NCBI RefSeq assembly: GCF_018555685.1
Contig: NZ_JAFLWW010000004.1
Span: forward strand, 186,001 to 250,000
DNA: 64,000 nucleotides
Direction of reading: 5' to 3'
Origin: Aminobacter anthyllidis
Lineage (GTDB): Bacteria; Pseudomonadota; Alphaproteobacteria; Rhizobiales; Rhizobiaceae
Below the pieces are notes generated by a model. That model saw nothing but the letters and a program-made list of their open reading frames with translations, was not told the origin of the DNA and searched no databases. A program made the position numbers and the translations under genes. Numbering within the stretch: the stretch's first letter is position 1; each line of letters opens with the position of its first letter. Below are positions 1 through 8,854 of this stretch, piece after piece.

Positions 1-24
1 ATCATGGGTAAGCCCTGGGGCTGA
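1..24 (+). CDS. 3' end of an upstream gene, probably LivH-type permease (partial)
   Basis: Only the last seven codons (IMGKPWG) and a TGA stop are inside the window. The residues fit the C-terminal end of a LivH-type permease, which often ends RPQG followed by a few residues. The stop lies 7 bases before livM, as expected in a livH-livM-livG-livF operon. The identity rests on context; the sequence alone is too short to prove it. Confidence 0.45.
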   Translation: MMGKPWG

Positions 25-31
25 GACGACC

Positions 32-1066
32 ATGCAAAAGACAATCTCCATGCCGAATGTGAACCTGCCCCAAAGCGTGCAGCGAAGCTCCGCGCTTAAG
101 CCCATCGGGCTGGGGCTCTTGATCGCGGCGGCCTATTTCATCGCCATTCCGCTGGTCTTTGGTGCCAACGGCTACCTGCTCAACGTGTTCACCACCATGG
201 CCGCCGTCAGCTTCATCAGCTTCGGCGTCTGGCTGACCTTCGCTATTGGCCGAATCAATCTTGCCCAGGCGGGATTTGCGCTGATCGGTGCCTATGTCAC
301 CGCCATCCTGGTGTCGCGTCTCGGCGTCTCGTTCTGGATCTGCCTGCCGCTCTCGGGAGCCGTCGCGGCCCTGCTCGGCGGACTGATCGGCTGGCCGGTG
401 CTGCGCCTCAAGGGCGTCTACTTCGCGATGATTACCCTGTGTATCACCGAGGCCTGCCGGCTGACCGCCCTGAGCTTTCCGGCACTCACTAGGGGTGCGC
501 AAGGCATTGTCGACCTGCCGCTTCCAGGCGAACTGTCGCTGTTCGGGCTGACCATCATTCCCGCCTTTGAAAAGGGCGCGCGGCTGCCGTTCTTCTATCT
601 AGCCGGCACGCTGATGCTGCTCGGACTCGGGTTCATGTGGTTGCTCGATACCAGCCGAGTCGGTGCGGTGTTCCGCTCGCTCAGGCAAAACGAGGATCTC
701 GCTTCCAGCCTGGGGATCAACGTCGCCAAGTACCGCGTCGTCGCCTTCATGGTGAGCTGCTTCTACGCGGGCGTTGGCGGCGCCTTTTTCGCCACGCTCC
801 AGCAGAACGTCTACCCGACCACCTTCCAGGTCCTCGATAGCGTCTACTTCATGGTCTACTGCTTCGTCGGCGGCCTGGAATTCGTCATCGGTCCATTGGT
901 CGGGGCGCTGGTGATGATGATCAGCTTCGAATTGCTGCACGAATTCCAGCGCTATCAGACTGTCATCTTCTCCGGGCTGATGATCCTGTGCATCCTGTTG
1001 ATGCCGAACGGAATCCTGAGCGTCGTCAATCGCTCCGGCAAGCCGGAGGAGGCAACCAATGCTTGA
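32..1066 (+). CDS. livM: Branched-chain amino acid-type ABC transporter permease LivM
   Basis: Inner-membrane permease of the HAAT (LivM) family, 344 aa, with about eight to ten hydrophobic segments and the cytoplasmic coupling region near residues 215-260 (QNEDLASSLGINVAKYR followed by a Gly/Ala-rich helix). That region, with the charged loop before the Gly-rich helix, is typical of LivM. It overlaps livG by 8 bases, so the two are translationally coupled. Downstream neighbours are allantoin-type catabolic genes, so the cargo is more likely allantoin, a hydantoin or another ureide than a branched-chain amino acid. That substrate assignment is inference from gene order. Confidence 0.9.
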   Translation: MQKTISMPNVNLPQSVQRSSALKPIGLGLLIAAAYFIAIPLVFGANGYLLNVFTTMAAVSFISFGVWLTFAIGRINLAQAGFALIGAYVTAILVSRLGVSFWICLPLSGAVAALLGGLIGWPVLRLKGVYFAMITLCITEACRLTALSFPALTRGAQGIVDLPLPGELSLFGLTIIPAFEKGARLPFFYLAGTLMLLGLGFMWLLDTSRVGAVFRSLRQNEDLASSLGINVAKYRVVAFMVSCFYAGVGGAFFATLQQNVYPTTFQVLDSVYFMVYCFVGGLEFVIGPLVGALVMMISFELLHEFQRYQTVIFSGLMILCILLMPNGILSVVNRSGKPEEATNA

Positions 1067-1829
1067 AGTTCGCGGACTGACCAAGATCTTCGGTGGGTTG
1101 ACGGCAGTGAAGGATCTGAACTTCACGCTAGATGCGGGAGAGATTCTTTCCATCATCGGCCCCAATGGCGCCGGCAAAAGCACCTGCTTCAAGCTGATCG
1201 CCTCCTTCCTCAACCCGACGACTGGCACCGTCCGTTTCAACGGCAAGGACATTACCGGCATCGGACCGCATGCGGTGGCTCGCCACGGCATAGTGCGGAC
1301 GTTCCAGGAAAACACCAGTTTTCAGGACATGACCGTGCGCGAAGCGGTGCTGCTCGGTTACCAGAAGGATTGTAAGGCCTCGCTGGCCGGCATGATCTTC
1401 CGGTCGCCACGAGCCAGGAGAGACGAGCGCGAGGCCGGCGACTATGCCGATCACGTGCTCGACATGCTCGGTATGACAGGCCTGGCCAATACGGTTTCGG
1501 CGGCCTTGCCGCACGGCATGCTGCGCAATCTCGGCATCGCGGTGGCACTTGCGGCCAGACCCAAGCTCATCCTGCTCGATGAGCCGTTCGCCGGCCTAAA
1601 CTCGGACGAGACCAAGCGCGGCGTCGAGCTGATCCGCAAGATCCGCGACGATGGCGTCACGCCCATCCTGGTCGAGCACGACATGACCGCGGTCATGTCG
1701 GTCAGCGAGCGCATTGTGGTTGTCAGTTTCGGCAGCAAGATCGCCGAGGGAACGCCGGCGGAGATCCAGCAGAACGAGAAGGTCATTGAAGCCTATCTCG
1801 GTGCCGAAGACACGGAGATCGGGCTATGA
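1059..1829 (+). CDS. livG: ABC transporter ATP-binding protein LivG
   Basis: Cytoplasmic ATPase of the Liv-type importer, 256 aa. Walker A is GPNGAGKST near residue 34 and Walker B is LILLDEP near residue 170, followed by the H-loop in LVEHDM. The signature motif is unusual: where LivG proteins carry something like LSYGQQRRLEIA, this one reads LPHGMLRNLGIA, so the LSGGQ-equivalent is degraded. Because LivG/LivF form a heterodimer, one weak composite site may be tolerated. It overlaps livM by 8 bases and livF by 4. Confidence 0.92.
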   Translation: MLEVRGLTKIFGGLTAVKDLNFTLDAGEILSIIGPNGAGKSTCFKLIASFLNPTTGTVRFNGKDITGIGPHAVARHGIVRTFQENTSFQDMTVREAVLLGYQKDCKASLAGMIFRSPRARRDEREAGDYADHVLDMLGMTGLANTVSAALPHGMLRNLGIAVALAARPKLILLDEPFAGLNSDETKRGVELIRKIRDDGVTPILVEHDMTAVMSVSERIVVVSFGSKIAEGTPAEIQQNEKVIEAYLGAEDTEIGL

Positions 1830-2542
1830 GCGCGCAATTCTCGATCCGGGACTTGGCTGTGTCCTATGGCAGGGTTCGCGCCGTGAAGGGCGTCTCCCTG
1901 ACCGCCGGCGAGGGACAGATCATTTCCCTCATTGGCGCCAATGGCGCCGGCAAGTCTTCCATCCTTCGCGCTATCACGGGTCTGACCGCGCCTGAGAGCG
2001 GCGAGATCTGGTTCGACGGCGAGCGGATCGACGGCAAGGGACCCGACCAGATCGTGGCGCGCGGCGTGGCAATGGTTCCGGAAGGGCGGCGTATCTTCCC
2101 GTTCATGAGCGTACGTGACAACCTTTTGATGGGAGCGTATCGCCGCAAGGACAATGCCGGTGTCGCGTCGGATCTCGAAGGCATCCTGACGCGGTTCCCT
2201 CGCCTGCGTGAACGCATCAGGCAGCAGGCCGGCAGCCTGTCCGGCGGCGAACAGCAGATGGTGGCGATCGGCCGCGCGCTGATGTCCAAGCCGCGGCTTT
2301 TGCTGCTGGACGAGCCGTCGCTCGGCATCGCACCGATCATCGTGCGCGAGATTGCCCGTTTCATCACCAGCATCAACCGGGACAACGGCGTCAGTGTCAT
2401 TCTTGTCGAACAGAACTCGCGCATGGCGCTCAAGCTCTCCAGCCACTCCTACGTGCTCGAGACAGGCAAGATCGCCTTGTCGGGGCCGTCGCACGAACTG
2501 GCCGAGAATGACGACGTTCGTCGTGCCTATCTCGGCGGCTAG
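1826..2542 (+). CDS. livF: ABC transporter ATP-binding protein LivF
   Basis: Second ATPase of the importer, 238 aa. Walker A is GANGAGKSS, the signature is canonical (LSGGEQQMVAIGRAL) and Walker B is LLLLDEPSLG; the H-loop lies in ILVEQN. The start ATG overlaps the livG stop (ATGA), which supports this start. It pairs with the LivG that has the weak signature, so this subunit supplies the intact signature motif. Confidence 0.93.
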   Translation: MSAQFSIRDLAVSYGRVRAVKGVSLTAGEGQIISLIGANGAGKSSILRAITGLTAPESGEIWFDGERIDGKGPDQIVARGVAMVPEGRRIFPFMSVRDNLLMGAYRRKDNAGVASDLEGILTRFPRLRERIRQQAGSLSGGEQQMVAIGRALMSKPRLLLLDEPSLGIAPIIVREIARFITSINRDNGVSVILVEQNSRMALKLSSHSYVLETGKIALSGPSHELAENDDVRRAYLGG

Positions 2543-2551
2543 GGGCAGGTC

Positions 2552-3295
2552 ATGAAGATCGAGATCATCAATCCGACGACCACCGCGGCCTTTGCGAGGA
2601 AAAACCTGGCGGCCGCGCAAGGCGTCGCCTCGCCGGGTACCGAGATTCTGTCAGTGTCGGTCAAGAGCGGGCCACCGTCGATCGAAAGCCACTACGACGA
2701 GGCGCTCAGCACGATTGGCATCCTGGAAACGATCCGCGAGGGCGAGGCAGCTGGCGTCGACGGCTATGTCATCGCCTGCTTCGGCGACCCAGGCTATCTC
2801 GCCGCTCGCGAGATCGCGCGGGGGCCGGTGATAGGCATTGCCGAGGCGGCCTTCCATGTCGCCAGCATCGTGGCGACCCGCTTCTCGGTGGTCACCACGC
2901 TCGCCCGCAGCAAGATCATCTGCGAGCACCTGCTGCAGGTCCACGGCTTCGAGCACCAGTGCCGAAAGGTCAGGGCCTGCGGGCTCGAGGTTCTCAAACT
3001 CGAGGAGACCGGCATGGCGGCCTGCCGCGACATCGTCGAGGAATGCCGCCGCGCTGTCGCCGAAGACGATATCGGCGCCATCGTGCTCGGCTGCGCCGGC
3101 ATGGCCGACCTGGCCGAGCATATCCAAGAGCAGATCGGCGTTCCGGTCATCGAAGGCGTCACCGCCGCAACCAAGCTGGTCGAAGGCATCGTTGCCCTGA
3201 GGCTCGGCACCAGCAAGTTCGGCGACCTTGCCTATCCGTTGCCCAAGCGGCTGAGCGGATCAGTCAAGCATCTTGAAATCGCACCGCGCGACTAG
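2552..3295 (+). CDS. hpxA: Aspartate/glutamate/hydantoin racemase family protein (allantoin racemase-like)
   Basis: Cofactor-independent racemase of the Asp/Glu/hydantoin racemase superfamily, 247 aa. The two catalytic cysteines are visible in ACFGDPG (about residue 75) and LGCAGM (about residue 180), the paired-Cys layout of HyuE and HpxA. HpxA interconverts the enantiomers of allantoin, and HyuE those of 5-substituted hydantoins. The next two genes look like allantoinase and allantoate amidohydrolase, which favours allantoin. The gene starts 9 bases after livF, so transport and catabolism are probably one operon. The exact substrate is unproven. Confidence 0.8.
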   Translation: MKIEIINPTTTAAFARKNLAAAQGVASPGTEILSVSVKSGPPSIESHYDEALSTIGILETIREGEAAGVDGYVIACFGDPGYLAAREIARGPVIGIAEAAFHVASIVATRFSVVTTLARSKIICEHLLQVHGFEHQCRKVRACGLEVLKLEETGMAACRDIVEECRRAVAEDDIGAIVLGCAGMADLAEHIQEQIGVPVIEGVTAATKLVEGIVALRLGTSKFGDLAYPLPKRLSGSVKHLEIAPRD

Positions 3296-3339
3296 GCCGG
3301 CGTCAGTCTCCGTCCGGATCAGGTAGAAAGGATCGAACA

Positions 3340-4248
3340 ATGTCTTACCCCCGCGATATGATCGGCTACGGCAATCGGCCGCCGATGGCCAACTGGCCGA
3401 ACGGCGCCAAGCTTGCGCTGCAGTTCATCGTCGCCTTCGAGGAGGGTTCGGAAAACTGCGTCCTCCACGGCGATGCCCATTCGGAGAACTTCATCTCCGA
3501 CATCATCGGCGCACCACAGCTCTTCGGCGTGCGCAACATGAACATGGAGTCACTCTACGAATATGGAACGCGCGTGGCGTTCTGGCGGGTGTTCGACGAG
3601 TTCAAGCAGCGCGGTATCAACACCACCGTGCTGGCGAACGGCCTGGCGCTGCAGCATTACCCTGAAGCCGGCAGGATCATGCACTCGCTTGGCCACGAGA
3701 TTGCCAGCCATGGCTGGAAGTGGATCGACCACCAGTGGATGGGCGAAGACACCGAACGCGCCCAGATGAAGCTTGCCATAGACACCATCACGCGCGTGAC
3801 CGGCGAACGACCAGTCGGCTGGTACACCGGCCGCTGCAGCCCCAACACGCTCAAACTGGTGGTCGAGGAGGGCGGCTTCCTCTACGATTCCGACACCTAT
3901 GCCGATGACCTGCCCTATTGGGAGAACGTCAACGGCAAGCAGCACCTGCGCATTCCCTACACGCTCGAAGCCAATGACATGCGCTTTGTGGCGGCTGCGG
4001 GCTTCAACTCCGGCGACCAGTACTTCACCTATCTCAAGGATACATTTGACGTCCTCTACCGCGAGAGCGACAGGACCCCGCGGATGATGTCGACCGGGCT
4101 CCATCTGCGCATCGTCGGTCGTCCCGGGCGCTGGGCGGCCTTCCTGCGCTTCCTCGACTACGTCCAGAAGCACGAAGGAGTCTGGATCTGCCGGCGCGAT
4201 GAAATCGCCCGCCACTGGCACAAGCATCATGCACCTGAGCGGCAGTAG
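3340..4248 (+). CDS. puuE: Allantoinase PuuE-type (polysaccharide-deacetylase fold)
   Basis: 302-aa NodB-fold protein matching the PuuE family, the metal-independent allantoinase that hydrolyses (S)-allantoin to allantoate. Supporting features are the N-terminal DMIGYGNRPP and WPNGAKLALQF segments, an EEGSE stretch, the IASHGWKWIDH region in place of the metal-binding HTxxH of true deacetylases, and GWYTGRCSPNT. The length fits the family (about 300 aa). It sits between a racemase and an allantoate amidohydrolase. A related polysaccharide-deacetylase-fold hydrolase acting on another cyclic ureide cannot be excluded. Confidence 0.85.
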   Translation: MSYPRDMIGYGNRPPMANWPNGAKLALQFIVAFEEGSENCVLHGDAHSENFISDIIGAPQLFGVRNMNMESLYEYGTRVAFWRVFDEFKQRGINTTVLANGLALQHYPEAGRIMHSLGHEIASHGWKWIDHQWMGEDTERAQMKLAIDTITRVTGERPVGWYTGRCSPNTLKLVVEEGGFLYDSDTYADDLPYWENVNGKQHLRIPYTLEANDMRFVAAAGFNSGDQYFTYLKDTFDVLYRESDRTPRMMSTGLHLRIVGRPGRWAAFLRFLDYVQKHEGVWICRRDEIARHWHKHHAPERQ

Positions 4249-4273
4249 AGGCGCAGCGGCCCGGGAACGCATC

Positions 4274-5521
4274 ATGTCGAACTATCTCAGCGAGACCGAC
4301 GCCGGGCAGCGCATCATGCGGCGCTGCAACGAGCTTGGCAGCATCAGCGTGCCGGGTGCTGGCGTGACGCGACTTTATCTTTCACAGCAACACCGCTCAG
4401 CCGCCGAAACCATTGCCGGATGGATGCGCGATGCCGGTATGGACGCGCGCATCGACGAGGCCGGCAACGTTGTCGGCCGCTACCATTCCGTGAGCGGCGG
4501 AGGCCCCTATCTCGTCACCGGCTCGCATATGGACAGCGTCGTCCATGCCGGCCGCTATGACGGCCCCCTCGGCGTGCTGACCTCGCTCGACTGCGTCGCC
4601 GTGCTCCATGGCCGTGGTCGCCGCCTGCCATTCGGCGTCGAAGTCGTCGCATTCGCCGACGAGGAGGGCACCCGGTTCAGGACGACGCTTGCCGGAAGCC
4701 GCGCGATCACCGGGCAGTTCGGCGACGACCTGCTGGACGCAACGGATGCCGACGGCCACAGCGTTCGCGAGGCAATGGTCGCGTTCGGGCTCGATCCCGG
4801 CGCCGTCGGCAATGCTGCCCACCGCCCCGACGAGGTGATCGGCTACGTCGAGCTGCATATCGAGCAGGGACCGGTACTGCAGGCGGCCAACCTGCCCGTC
4901 GGCGTGGTGACCGCGATCAGCGGACAGACGCGCGCGGTGATGCGGCTGAATGGAGCGGCCAATCATGCCGGCACGGTACCGATGGGCATGCGCAAGGATC
5001 CGCTTCTGGCCGCAAGCGAAATCGCGCTCGCGGTCGAGCGAATCGCCTCTGCCTATCCGGACACGGTCGGCACCGTCGGCTTCATCAAGGCGGAGCCCGG
5101 ATTGATCAACGTCATTCCAGGCGAGGTCTCGCTGACGGTCGACTTGCGTTCGCAGGTCGACGGCATTCGACACGCCGCCTTCGACGAGCTTGGAATCGCT
5201 GCCGGAAACATCGCGGCGCGGCGCGGCGTGGAGATCAACATCGACACGATACTCGATCTCCATTCATGCCCGTGCGCACCCGATTTCGTCGACCGCATCG
5301 CGACCGCGGTCGAAGCAGCCGGGGTGCGGCCCCTGCGCCTGCCAAGCGGCGCCGGCCATGACGGCATGGCGATGAGCACGATGACCGGCATCGGCATGAT
5401 CTTCGTCCGTTGCAAGGACGGCATCAGCCATTCGCCGGAAGAGTCGGTCACTGCCGAGGACGTCGCAACGGGAGCGGCCACGCTCCTGCATTTCATCGAG
5501 AATTTTCAGGGAAGACCCTAA
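4274..5521 (+). CDS. allC: Allantoate amidohydrolase / N-carbamoyl-L-amino-acid hydrolase (M20)
   Basis: Cytoplasmic binuclear-metal amidohydrolase of the AllC/HyuC group, 415 aa. Metal ligands are recognisable in GSHMDSV, the Asp of DGPLG, DEEGTRF, ELHIEQGP and the C-terminal CKDGISHSPEE; the lid domain contains SGQTRAVMR and NHAGTVPMGMRKD. A longer frame opens at 4199 inside puuE, but the family begins near MSNYLSE, so the ATG at 4274 is chosen. AllC releases ammonia and CO2 from allantoate to give ureidoglycine. N-carbamoyl amino acid hydrolysis is the alternative, because the two activities are hard to separate by sequence. Confidence 0.84.
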   Translation: MSNYLSETDAGQRIMRRCNELGSISVPGAGVTRLYLSQQHRSAAETIAGWMRDAGMDARIDEAGNVVGRYHSVSGGGPYLVTGSHMDSVVHAGRYDGPLGVLTSLDCVAVLHGRGRRLPFGVEVVAFADEEGTRFRTTLAGSRAITGQFGDDLLDATDADGHSVREAMVAFGLDPGAVGNAAHRPDEVIGYVELHIEQGPVLQAANLPVGVVTAISGQTRAVMRLNGAANHAGTVPMGMRKDPLLAASEIALAVERIASAYPDTVGTVGFIKAEPGLINVIPGEVSLTVDLRSQVDGIRHAAFDELGIAAGNIAARRGVEINIDTILDLHSCPCAPDFVDRIATAVEAAGVRPLRLPSGAGHDGMAMSTMTGIGMIFVRCKDGISHSPEESVTAEDVATGAATLLHFIENFQGRP

Positions 5522-6783
5522 TGGAACCGAACCCCATCGCAAAAAGTCCCGGCCTCGGTTCGGAGCGCCTGCTGGATTACGTCGGGGCGCATCGCGACGA
5601 CCAGGTGCGCATGCTGGCGGAACTCGTCAAGGTGCCGTCTGACAATCCGCCCGGGGACTGTGCGGCGCATGCCGATCGAGCTGCTCAGCTCTATGAAGCC
5701 TTGGGCTTCACGGTCGAGCGGCACAAGGTGCCCGACGCGCTGGTTGCGAGCGTCGGCATGATCAGTGCCACCAACCTGATCGTCCGGCACAGCTTTGGTC
5801 CCGGCCCGACCATCGCGCTCAACGCGCATGGCGACGTCGTGGCACCTGGCGAGGGCTGGACGGTCGATCCCTATGGCGCCGAGGTCAAGGATGGCTGGAT
5901 GTATGGCCGAGGCGTCGCGACCTCGAAATCCGACTTCGTCACCTACGCCTATGCGCTGTTGGCGCTGCGCTCGCTGGGCGAGAAGCTGTCGGGCACGATC
6001 GAAATTCACTTAACCTACGACGAGGAGGTTGGTGGCGACATCGGGCCGCTCTACCTTCTGCAGCAAGGGCTGACCAAGCCGGATTACGCGATCTGCGCCG
6101 GCCTGTCCTACGGTGTGGTCACTGCCCATAATGGCTGCCTGCATCTCGACATCGATGTCCGCGGCAAGTCTGCCCACGCGGCACGGCCTGAAACCGGCAT
6201 CGATGCGCTCGAGGCTGCAACCCACATCCTGAGCCGGCTCTATTCGCTGCGCTCAGGCTTTGCTGAGCAACGCTCTTCGGTCGAAGGCATCACCACGCCG
6301 TCGCTGGTCGTCGGGCTGATCTCTGGCGGCATCAACACCAATGTGGTTCCCGACAAGATCGTGATGCGCGTCGACCGCCGCATGATCCCGGAAGAGGACG
6401 GCCCGGCGGTGGCGCGCGACCTGATCGCCTTCATTGAGGCCACTGCGCGGGAGATGCCGGGCGTCGAATGCCATGTCCGCCAACTCATGCTGGCCAACCC
6501 GCTGAAGCCGCTCGAGGGACAGGCGCGCCTGGCTGGCGCCTTGCAGCGGCATGCTTCGGAACTCGTCGGCGAGACCGTGCCGACCCATGGCGTGCCGCTC
6601 TACACAGACGCGCGGCACTACAGCAACGCCGGCATTCCGACCGTGCTGTACGGCGCCGGTCCGCGGACGATGCTCGAGGCCAATGCGCACCGCGCCGATG
6701 AGAAGCTCAGGATCGATGACCTTGTCCTGGCGACCAATGTCGTGACGCTGGCCCTCTATGACATGCTCACCGGAAACGCCTGA
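5521..6783 (+). CDS. M20 family metallopeptidase/deacylase (ArgE/DapE-like)
   Basis: 420-aa M20 hydrolase. The metal-binding motifs are NAHGDVV, YGRGVATSKSD (a variant of GRGxxDMKGG), TYDEEVGG with the catalytic Glu, and a C-terminal His in EANAHRADE. The start ATG overlaps the previous stop (TAATG), which fixes the start against a longer frame opening at 5410. The position at the end of the ureide operon suggests it deacylates or decarbamoylates an intermediate such as an N-carbamoyl or ureido acid, but ArgE/DapE-like sequence does not reveal the substrate. Confidence 0.85.
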   Translation: MEPNPIAKSPGLGSERLLDYVGAHRDDQVRMLAELVKVPSDNPPGDCAAHADRAAQLYEALGFTVERHKVPDALVASVGMISATNLIVRHSFGPGPTIALNAHGDVVAPGEGWTVDPYGAEVKDGWMYGRGVATSKSDFVTYAYALLALRSLGEKLSGTIEIHLTYDEEVGGDIGPLYLLQQGLTKPDYAICAGLSYGVVTAHNGCLHLDIDVRGKSAHAARPETGIDALEAATHILSRLYSLRSGFAEQRSSVEGITTPSLVVGLISGGINTNVVPDKIVMRVDRRMIPEEDGPAVARDLIAFIEATAREMPGVECHVRQLMLANPLKPLEGQARLAGALQRHASELVGETVPTHGVPLYTDARHYSNAGIPTVLYGAGPRTMLEANAHRADEKLRIDDLVLATNVVTLALYDMLTGNA

Positions 6784-7031
6784 CGGTTGATGGGACAAGC
6801 CGCCTGAATATGGCTGACGGAGGCGGTCCGCCGATCGCCTTCTTGCCGGCTATGGCAGGGAACACGTGCGACTCCAGCTCATGGACACTCTCGGCCTGCG
6901 TAGTCGCGCCGCAGAGCCCGCGTTGCCTTTCCCGAGCGGTCAGGATATCTCTATGGGATTGGAAACAGTGGCGTTTCCCAAATCTCCCAAAACAGACTCC
7001 GCCCGGCTCGCGCCGATGACTGGGTATATTG

Positions 7032-7048
7032 TATTGACCGGCTCAATA
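7032..7048 (+). promoter_or_regulatory. Inverted repeat and promoter-like sequence in front of amiC
   Basis: A perfect 6-bp inverted repeat, TATTGA-CCGGC-TCAATA, lies 15 bases before the amiC ATG. It overlaps a TTGACC (7034-7039) that could act as a -35 box, with TATATC (7056-7061) 16 bases later; that would give a nearly leaderless transcript. An AGGTGG at 7049-7054 could be the ribosome binding site if transcription starts further upstream. It may equally be an operator or a 5'UTR hairpin. The rest of 6784-7031 holds nothing I recognise. Confidence 0.35.
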
Positions 7049-7063
7049 GGTGGCTTATATCGC

Positions 7064-8218
7064 ATGGCGAATGGTGACTGGCGGATTGGCGTCCTGTTTT
7101 CCAGCAGCGGGGTGACCGCTGCGGCCGAGACGGCCGAAGCGAACGCGACGCGCCTTGCGATCGAAGAGATCAATGCAGCGGGCGGTGTGCGCGGGCGACA
7201 GATAAACGCCGTCTTCTACGATCCGGAATGTTCGGCCAAGAAGTACCAGGAACTTGCTGTTCGCCTTCTCGCCGAGGATGGCATCAAGATCATTTTCGGA
7301 TGCTACATGTCGTCGGCCCGAAAAGCCGTCCTGCCTGAAATCGAAGCCTATCGCGGCATGCTGTTTTACCCGACCTTCTACGAGGGGTTCGAGTATTCGA
7401 CGCGTTGCTTTTATACCGGTTCGTCGTCGAACCAGAACGCAGTCCAGCTTGCGCGCTATTTGATCGAGAACTACGGCACACGTTTCCTGCTGGTCGGCTC
7501 GAACTACGTGTTTCCCTACGAGTACAACCGCGTCGTCATGGATTTGGTGACCAGGGCCAAGGGGACCATTCTCGACGAGATTTATGTGCCGGTCGAAGCG
7601 GTGCGCAAGGATTTCAACCGTGTCATCAAGCAGATCGGCAAGCTGAAGCCGGACATCGTGGTGTCGACCGTTGTCGGCACTGGCGCGGTCATGCTCTACG
7701 AGGCCTACAAGGAGGCCGGCTTCGACGTCGAGACGATGCCAATAGCCAGCCTGACGACGACCGAAGCCGAAGTTGCCGAGATGGCGCCTGATATCGCGGC
7801 GGGGCACCTGACGTCCGCGTCGTTCTTCGAAACGCTCGACACACCGCAGGCGCGGCGGTTCGTTTCGGCCTACAAGCAACGGTTTGGCGCCGATGCGCCA
7901 GTCACGGCGGGCGCCGAGGCTGCCTATTTTCAGGTCCATCTCTACGCCAAGGCCCTGGAACTGGCTGGCACGGACGAGCCGGAAGCGCTGGCCAAGCATC
8001 TCGCCGGGCTGGAGTTCGAAGCGCCGCAAGGGCGGATACGCATTGACCCCGACAACCACCATACGGAACTGTGGTCGCGCATCGGGCGAGTCAACGCGGA
8101 GGGCAAATTTGACGTTATCTGGCAGTCCGAGACGAGGATCAGGCCGGATCCTTATTTCGTCACTGCGTCATTCGATGATTGGATGAGCAAGCCCCATCAA
8201 CTGAAACGCAAAGCATAG
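7064..8218 (+). CDS. amiC: AmiC-like amide/urea sensor, negative regulator of AmiR
   Basis: 385-aa periplasmic-binding-protein-fold protein (Peripla_BP_6 type) without a signal peptide, so cytoplasmic; the length equals that of Pseudomonas AmiC. The frame is open from 6866, but homology starts at MANGDWRIGVLFSSSG, giving the ATG at 7064. Typical AmiC/UrtA landmarks are SSSG, EEINAAGGVRGR, IIFGCYMSSARKAVLP, FYPTFYEGFEYS and SSNQNAVQLA. AmiC holds AmiR inactive until a small amide binds. It resembles the UrtA encoded downstream, which supports urea or a short-chain amide as ligand. It is followed 13 bases later by amiR. Confidence 0.87.
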   Translation: MANGDWRIGVLFSSSGVTAAAETAEANATRLAIEEINAAGGVRGRQINAVFYDPECSAKKYQELAVRLLAEDGIKIIFGCYMSSARKAVLPEIEAYRGMLFYPTFYEGFEYSTRCFYTGSSSNQNAVQLARYLIENYGTRFLLVGSNYVFPYEYNRVVMDLVTRAKGTILDEIYVPVEAVRKDFNRVIKQIGKLKPDIVVSTVVGTGAVMLYEAYKEAGFDVETMPIASLTTTEAEVAEMAPDIAAGHLTSASFFETLDTPQARRFVSAYKQRFGADAPVTAGAEAAYFQVHLYAKALELAGTDEPEALAKHLAGLEFEAPQGRIRIDPDNHHTELWSRIGRVNAEGKFDVIWQSETRIRPDPYFVTASFDDWMSKPHQLKRKA

Positions 8219-8231
8219 CGGGTCGTTTTCG

Positions 8232-8840
8232 GTGCCAACCAGTATTCTCCACGATCTGAAGGGCTTGCGCGTCCAAGTCATCCATCCGCCGGATCAGGCG
8301 GGGCTGGCCTTGGTCGAGCATCTCAGGCGCATCGGCTGCAGCTGCGAGACGACCTGGCCTTTGCCCGACGCAATAAGCCCCTCCGCGGTGGTGGTGCTCG
8401 TTTCAATCGAGCAGGAGAACCGCGACAAGATCCTGAGCCTGTTTCGGCCCGTGCAGCCGTCCGATCCCGCCTTGGTGGCGGTGGTGACCTATGAGGATCC
8501 GAGCACGCTGCAGGTGGTGCTGGAGTGCGGGGCGCTGGCGGTTATCGAGCGGCCGATCCGCCCGTTCGGCCTGCTGACCAATTTGACCATCGCGCGCGCG
8601 CTCTGGCTCGAGCGGCAGAATGCCAGCAAGCGTATCCGCAAGCTGGAGCGGAAGCTGGCCGGTAACAACCGCATCCTGCGTGCGAAGAATATTCTGATGG
8701 AAACGCAAGGCCTTAGCGAGCAGGATGCGTATGAGAACATTCGCCGGCAAGCGATGGCGAAACGCGTTCCGATGGACGATCTGGCGAGCGCGATCATCAA
8801 CGCGCATGAGCTCTTGACGTACAAGGATATGCGTGACTAG
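8232..8840 (+). CDS. amiR: AmiR-like ANTAR-domain transcription antiterminator
   Basis: 202-aa RNA-binding regulator. Residues 1-125 form a pseudo-receiver domain lacking an obvious phospho-acceptor pocket; a charged coiled coil (KRIRKLERKL) follows, then a C-terminal ANTAR domain at about 140-195 with the family pattern AKNILM, SEQDAYENIRRQAM and a final ASAIINAHEL helix. The start is a GTG 13 bases after amiC, with no in-frame ATG nearby matching the family. ANTAR proteins bind paired hairpins in leader RNA and prevent formation of an intrinsic terminator; such hairpins lie directly downstream. No amidase gene is adjacent, only urea transporter and urease genes. Confidence 0.87.
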   Translation: MPTSILHDLKGLRVQVIHPPDQAGLALVEHLRRIGCSCETTWPLPDAISPSAVVVLVSIEQENRDKILSLFRPVQPSDPALVAVVTYEDPSTLQVVLECGALAVIERPIRPFGLLTNLTIARALWLERQNASKRIRKLERKLAGNNRILRAKNILMETQGLSEQDAYENIRRQAMAKRVPMDDLASAIINAHELLTYKDMRD

Positions 8841-8843
8841 TAT
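8814..8843 (+). promoter_or_regulatory. Candidate promoter for the urt/ure leader transcript
   Basis: TTGACG (8814-8819) and TAGTAT (8838-8843) are separated by 18 bases and overlap the last codons of amiR. A start around 8850 would place the leader stem-loops at the very 5' end of the transcript. This is a consensus match by eye only (5 of 6 and 4 of 6 bases). Read-through from the amiC promoter could also feed the leader. Confidence 0.4.
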
Positions 8844-8854
8844 GAAACATAATT

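Noticed and set aside
1128-1514. Long open frames on the minus strand across livM/livG and similar frames throughout the window
   Set aside because: They are antisense or out-of-frame shadows of well-supported genes in GC-rich DNA; they have no ribosome sites or recognisable families.
6866-7063. N-terminal extension of the AmiC frame
   Set aside because: The 66 added residues have no similarity to AmiC, and the downstream start restores the exact family length.
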